A stretch of 64,000 bases of DNA from Sphingobacterium spiritivorum. Lineage in GTDB: Bacteria; Bacteroidota; Bacteroidia; Sphingobacteriales; Sphingobacteriaceae. Every line of letters begins with the position of its first letter. The stretch's first letter is position 1. The position numbers were made by a program, and so were the translations under genes. Of this stretch, positions 60,552 to 64,000 are shown piece by piece. The notes beneath the pieces are model-generated. The model ran no database searches and was not told where the DNA came from. It saw only the letters and a program-made list of their open reading frames with translations. The stretch covers positions 1,426,001 to 1,490,000 of the forward strand of contig NZ_CP068082.1 of the NCBI RefSeq assembly GCF_016724845.1. The letters run 5' to 3'.

Positions 60552-61985
60552 TTAGTTATTTAATACGCCTGTTGTTCCGCCAGTATGCAGATCAATATCA
60601 TGTATCTTGTTATTCTTCCAGTTTCCTCTTGTAAAGTCAGGTATCATAATGGGTTTTGAACTATTTGCAACAGACCATTCGCTGAGCGGCCCGATCACAC
60701 TCCATGCCGCCGCATCATAGACATCCATATCCATCGGAAGTCCGTTTCTGAGGCAATCAATCAGACGCCAATCCATCATAAAGTCCATCCCTCCATGTCC
60801 GCCTATCTTTTTTGCCAGTTCTCCGATTTTCATAACCAGTCCGGGTGTATGTATATCTTCCAGATTTTTCATTTCTGCTTCACCCATAAAATCCTCATGT
60901 CCTACCGCTATCTTACCGGGCAAGGGATATTTCTGTGCAAATGCTTTAGTTCCGCTAATCAGGTGCAGACGGGAGTACGGCCTGGGTGTGGAGACATCAT
61001 GCTGCAGCATAATTGTACTTCCGGAAGCTGTCATTATATTGGATATATTCATATTACCACGGAAAGGCTTACCCACATAAGCTTTAAACCGAGGATCAGT
61101 TTTGGCCATTTCTTCGGCTTTGGCCTCCAGCATAAAATCTTTGGAAGACATCGAACTCATATATTCAAGCCTGTTTCCGCGATTGACTTTTAACACCTGA
61201 CAAATCGGACCCAGTCCGTGTGTAGGATACAGATTTCCGTTGCGCTGTGCATTCTCCTTTAATCTCCAAAAATCATAGCGTTTGTTTTCGTCAAAAAAAC
61301 TATCCAGAATATCATGAATATAGGCTCCTTCGCAATGCACAATATCTCCAAAGAATCCCTGACGGGCCAGATTGAGCGTAAGCAATTCAAAAAAGTCATA
61401 GCAGCAGTTCTCCAGAATAACACAGTGCTGTTTTGTCTTTTCGGATGTTATCACCAGCTTCCAGCAATCTTCCACCGAGGTCGCGGAAGGAATTTCCAGA
61501 GCGACATGTTTGCCATGTTCCATAGCATATACAGCCATCTCAGCATGTGTAGCCCAGTGTGTAGCGATATAAACAAGGGATATATCTTCCCGTTGACACA
61601 TTTTTTTCCAGGCTTCATCCGATCCGGTATATAGCTGAGCCTCATGATTGCCTGCTTTTATACGGGCTTTGGCTTCATTTGCCTTTTCATCTCTTACATC
61701 GCATATTCCTTTTATTGATACCCCCTCGATATAGCTCATACGTTCCACCGCAGCTGACCCTCGGTTTCCTACACCAATAAATCCGATATTCACGACATCA
61801 AGTCGTGGTGCTGCATAACCCGACATATTAAATCCGGAGCTGTACTCTTTCTCTGCTTCTTTTAGAATATGTCCAAGTTTGCTATCTGCTTCTGTAGTCT
61901 GGTTAGTTCCGGTACTACAGCCACTGAGCAAGCCGACCCCGGCCAACCCTGATAATTTCAAAAATGATCTTCTGTCTGTACGCAT
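60552..61985 (-). CDS. GH109-like Gfo/Idh/MocA family protein, exported
   Basis: A 477-residue NAD(P)-binding oxidoreductase-fold protein. The N-terminus has a twin-arginine-like RRSFLK and a lipobox LLSGCS with Cys23, so it is likely translocated folded with cofactor. The Rossmann motif is IGFIGVGNRGSAAVERM. The dense motif VALEIPSATSVEDCWKLV, then NCCYDFFELLTLNLARQGFFGDIVHCEGAYIHD, matches GH109 alpha-N-acetylgalactosaminidases, which use NAD to hydrolyse alpha-GalNAc. It sits upstream of nagB in the operon and 12 bp after the esterase-like gene. Confidence 0.85.
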   Translation of the reverse strand: MRTDRRSFLKLSGLAGVGLLSGCSTGTNQTTEADSKLGHILKEAEKEYSSGFNMSGYAAPRLDVVNIGFIGVGNRGSAAVERMSYIEGVSIKGICDVRDEKANEAKARIKAGNHEAQLYTGSDEAWKKMCQREDISLVYIATHWATHAEMAVYAMEHGKHVALEIPSATSVEDCWKLVITSEKTKQHCVILENCCYDFFELLTLNLARQGFFGDIVHCEGAYIHDILDSFFDENKRYDFWRLKENAQRNGNLYPTHGLGPICQVLKVNRGNRLEYMSSMSSKDFMLEAKAEEMAKTDPRFKAYVGKPFRGNMNISNIMTASGSTIMLQHDVSTPRPYSRLHLISGTKAFAQKYPLPGKIAVGHEDFMGEAEMKNLEDIHTPGLVMKIGELAKKIGGHGGMDFMMDWRLIDCLRNGLPMDMDVYDAAAWSVIGPLSEWSVANSSKPIMIPDFTRGNWKNNKIHDIDLHTGGTTGVLNN

Positions 61986-61997
61986 ATATGTGTGTTG

Positions 61998-63995
61998 TTA
62001 GTTTCGTGAAATTTTTCCGTTCGTATTTAATTTATGTTTTAGGATCTTCAGCCAGGAAAGGTATGTTCCCCACTCTTCATTACTTATTTTCTCACCGGTA
62101 ATAGAAACTACATTAGAAAGGTGAAATTCTGAATTGCTCAAAGCCAACAGCATTGGCAGATCTCCCCAAGAAACGATGCCGGGAACATGGACAGCCATAT
62201 TAAATGCGTCAGCATTTTTTCCCTCATCCCATACATAACTAATAGGTACTTCATTCAGTTCAACAGAATAAGACCGATCGGACAATGCCGTGTAATAAAG
62301 TGTAGCCAGTGCTGCCTCTTTATCTGCCAGAAGAGTTATCGGCTGATCGGGGAATAGTTGCTGTACCTCTTTGATCACCATAGCAATCTCATTGCTCCAT
62401 ATGCCCATCATTGGTTCTCCAAACCAGAGTGAGGCACGTGAAACCGTATGGAATCTGGGTAATTGTCCGTCAATATGATCGCCTGTCTGTGAGGACCTTT
62501 CTCCCACGGCATAGAGATCAAAGACAATAATACCATACCCATGCTGCTCCAGTTCACTCAGTTTCACAGCGTCAATCTGCTGTTTTCCTTTTGAAGATAT
62601 AATCAGTTTAAATCCTTTAGTCTGATTCTTTGGCAGGCGATAGAACAGGGGAATAAACTGCGCTTGCCGGGTTTCCAACAGCAGAGGTTGCCAGCCTTTG
62701 CTCGCGTTATACGTATACCTCCTAAGGACAATATCTCTTTGTCCCGGATACAGCATACTGAAGAGTTGTGTCTGTTTTTCTTTCCGGTCGATATGTTGTA
62801 CACTTTCTAATTGTTTGTGCAAATTTTGTCCCGCTACCCTGATATAATCTTTGGTCGTCACAATAGAAGGGAATGCTTTATCTCCTTTGAATACGGATAA
62901 GTCCTCGACAGACACAAGTGGTGCAACAGTAAGATCCTGTTTTTTTGTCGTATTGGTTTTGAGGTGTGTATCAAACCAGTTTAACATACTCCTCTGCATA
63001 TCCGTATTGTAATCATGTCCGGAATTAAACAGTTCATACGCCAGCTGCTTTTCCGTGAAACGACCTGAGATCTGCTTATAGGTCTTTAACATTTGCAGCG
63101 GAGCGAAGGCTGCATTCCCATCCTGAATGGCTGTAAGTATCTTCAATGCACGTGGTGCAACCGCAGCCAGCACATCACTTTCTTCTAAATGCGTGAGCCC
63201 GTCTGGCATTAATTCACATACACAGTTACTGTTCATGACATATGATCTGAATGTACCCACACTCACTACAGGAACAACTGCCTTGATACGGTCATCTGTC
63301 GCAGCCAGCCACATCGTCTGGTTACCTCCACCACTCGCCCCTGTTGCACCGATATGGTCCGCATCAACATAAGGAAGCGTACATAACAGATCTACTCCTC
63401 TCCTGTTATCCGACAATTGCAACCCTAACAGGGTCTCTCCAACATTCATCAAAGAGGCTCCGAGATTGGAACCGTGGTATTCATGCGTATGTTCCGAACC
63501 ACGCTCGCCTACACCCCAGGCATCCATATTAAGACATACATATCCATTGCTGGCCAGTAACTGTGCAGTTTGCTGCGCTATATCTGTACGCCTTCCGTCT
63601 TTCCAATGTCCGTGGCTATTGACAACGGCAGGAAATGGTCCTTCTCCTTTCGGGACATACAGACTTGCGGGCACCCAGACACCTTCCCTGCTCTCAAACA
63701 GGATAGTCTGTATTGTAAATCCCAGACGCTCCAGGGAGTTTACGATCTCGTAACGCACATTTTTGTTCTCCTGAATTTTGAAATTGGTATTTTCCCGGAT
63801 TACATGAATTACATCTTCTCTTTCCAACAGCGGTCTGTTCCAATGTCTACAAGCTTTTTCTGCAGCTTTGGTTGTCAATGGCAAAGCGACAGGGTCAGGT
63901 ATATTTGCGGATTCAAACAAACGTGGAATCGAATTTTGAGCTTGTGTATGCATTGAAAATAACATTATCATAAAAACAATAAAACAGTGTTGCAT
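61998..63995 (-). CDS. Exported alpha/beta-hydrolase (acetyl xylan esterase-like)
   Basis: A 665-residue protein with a signal peptide (1-20, ending TQAQ) and an alpha/beta-hydrolase domain at about 90-340. The nucleophile is probably Ser221 in GATGASGGGNQT; oxyanion region VVNSHGHWKDGRR and a downstream His in FNSGHDYNTDMQR complete the set. About 300 extra residues follow with a second, partly hydrolase-like region (KGFKLIISSKGKQQIDAV). It belongs to the acetyl xylan esterase/dienelactone-type hydrolases, and in this operon it may deacetylate a sugar substrate. The coding sequence appears complete and begins five bases before the window edge, so the promoter lies outside. Confidence 0.75.
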   Translation of the reverse strand: MQHCFIVFMIMLFSMHTQAQNSIPRLFESANIPDPVALPLTTKAAEKACRHWNRPLLEREDVIHVIRENTNFKIQENKNVRYEIVNSLERLGFTIQTILFESREGVWVPASLYVPKGEGPFPAVVNSHGHWKDGRRTDIAQQTAQLLASNGYVCLNMDAWGVGERGSEHTHEYHGSNLGASLMNVGETLLGLQLSDNRRGVDLLCTLPYVDADHIGATGASGGGNQTMWLAATDDRIKAVVPVVSVGTFRSYVMNSNCVCELMPDGLTHLEESDVLAAVAPRALKILTAIQDGNAAFAPLQMLKTYKQISGRFTEKQLAYELFNSGHDYNTDMQRSMLNWFDTHLKTNTTKKQDLTVAPLVSVEDLSVFKGDKAFPSIVTTKDYIRVAGQNLHKQLESVQHIDRKEKQTQLFSMLYPGQRDIVLRRYTYNASKGWQPLLLETRQAQFIPLFYRLPKNQTKGFKLIISSKGKQQIDAVKLSELEQHGYGIIVFDLYAVGERSSQTGDHIDGQLPRFHTVSRASLWFGEPMMGIWSNEIAMVIKEVQQLFPDQPITLLADKEAALATLYYTALSDRSYSVELNEVPISYVWDEGKNADAFNMAVHVPGIVSWGDLPMLLALSNSEFHLSNVVSITGEKISNEEWGTYLSWLKILKHKLNTNGKISRN

Positions 63996-64000
63996 TATAC

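Noticed and set aside
1..64000. CRISPR arrays, phage or transposon genes
   Set aside because: No regularly spaced repeats, integrase, transposase or phage structural proteins were seen on either strand.

Overview
The window reads as a chromosomal segment of a Bacteroidota bacterium, most likely Sphingobacteriaceae and probably Sphingobacterium or a close relative. This rests on the families present: DUF2480, DUF3108, DUF3109, DUF6427, DUF2027, secreted GH35, GH43 and GH109 enzymes, a lipoprotein-type LptC and a hemC-hemD fusion. It also rests on promoters of the form TTTG-N19-TAnnTTTG, on the lack of clear Shine-Dalgarno sites, and on a moderate-to-low GC content. The genus is an inference. 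No prophage, insertion sequence, integrase or CRISPR array was found. Gene content is mostly core and metabolic, with a few accessory carbohydrate islands.

Layout. 1-2266: the end of a cytochrome c maturation operon (ccmB 3' end, ccmC, a CcmD-like protein) and a DUF6427 membrane protein. 2267-8826: an envelope block with an outer-membrane barrel, LptC, a PpiD/SurA-type periplasmic isomerase, DUF2480, DUF3108 and DUF3109. 8888-12250: a polyprenyl diphosphate synthase, a TerC-family membrane protein and a secreted C1 peptidase. 12377-15032: two tandem paralogous secreted thioredoxin-fold proteins. 15104-20253: prolyl oligopeptidase, lpxH, an SMR exporter, prfA and three nearly identical tRNA-Asp genes in tandem. 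20329-29043: a GH43 enzyme, an ECF sigma factor next to a membrane-anchored trypsin-like protease, a TPM-domain protein, a 1-Cys peroxiredoxin, an acyl-CoA dehydrogenase, an unrecognised protein and a DoxX-like protein.

29054-40256 holds topB and dgt, then aromatic amino-acid catabolism. A Glu/Leu/Phe/Val-type dehydrogenase, hppD and hmgA are on the minus strand; a fumarylacetoacetate hydrolase and a flavin reductase are divergent on the plus strand; a long phenylalanine hydroxylase-like gene converges on them. Together they can take phenylalanine through tyrosine and homogentisate to fumarate and acetoacetate. No maleylacetoacetate isomerase, aromatic aminotransferase or dedicated regulator is visible. 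40510-46975: galM, argH, a non-coding stretch with a strong promoter and a terminator (candidate small RNA), rbfA, aat, a class V aminotransferase, a DUF2027 protein and a small membrane protein.

47388-55130 is a tetrapyrrole locus (hemA, hemCD fusion, hemB, hemL) interrupted by a secreted GH35 beta-galactosidase whose upstream region carries a LacI-type palindrome. 55231-63995 holds a His-rich lipoprotein, a LacI-family regulator, and a convergent amino-sugar operon transcribed right to left: esterase-like hydrolase, GH109-like oxidoreductase, nagB, an MFS sugar transporter and nagA.

The observations most worth a second look are the candidate transcript at 43413-43600, the anti-sigma-like/protease fusion beside the ECF sigma factor, the internally repeated C-terminal extension of the phenylalanine hydroxylase, and several palindromes or phased repeats in promoter regions. 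No obviously new multi-gene system was recognised.
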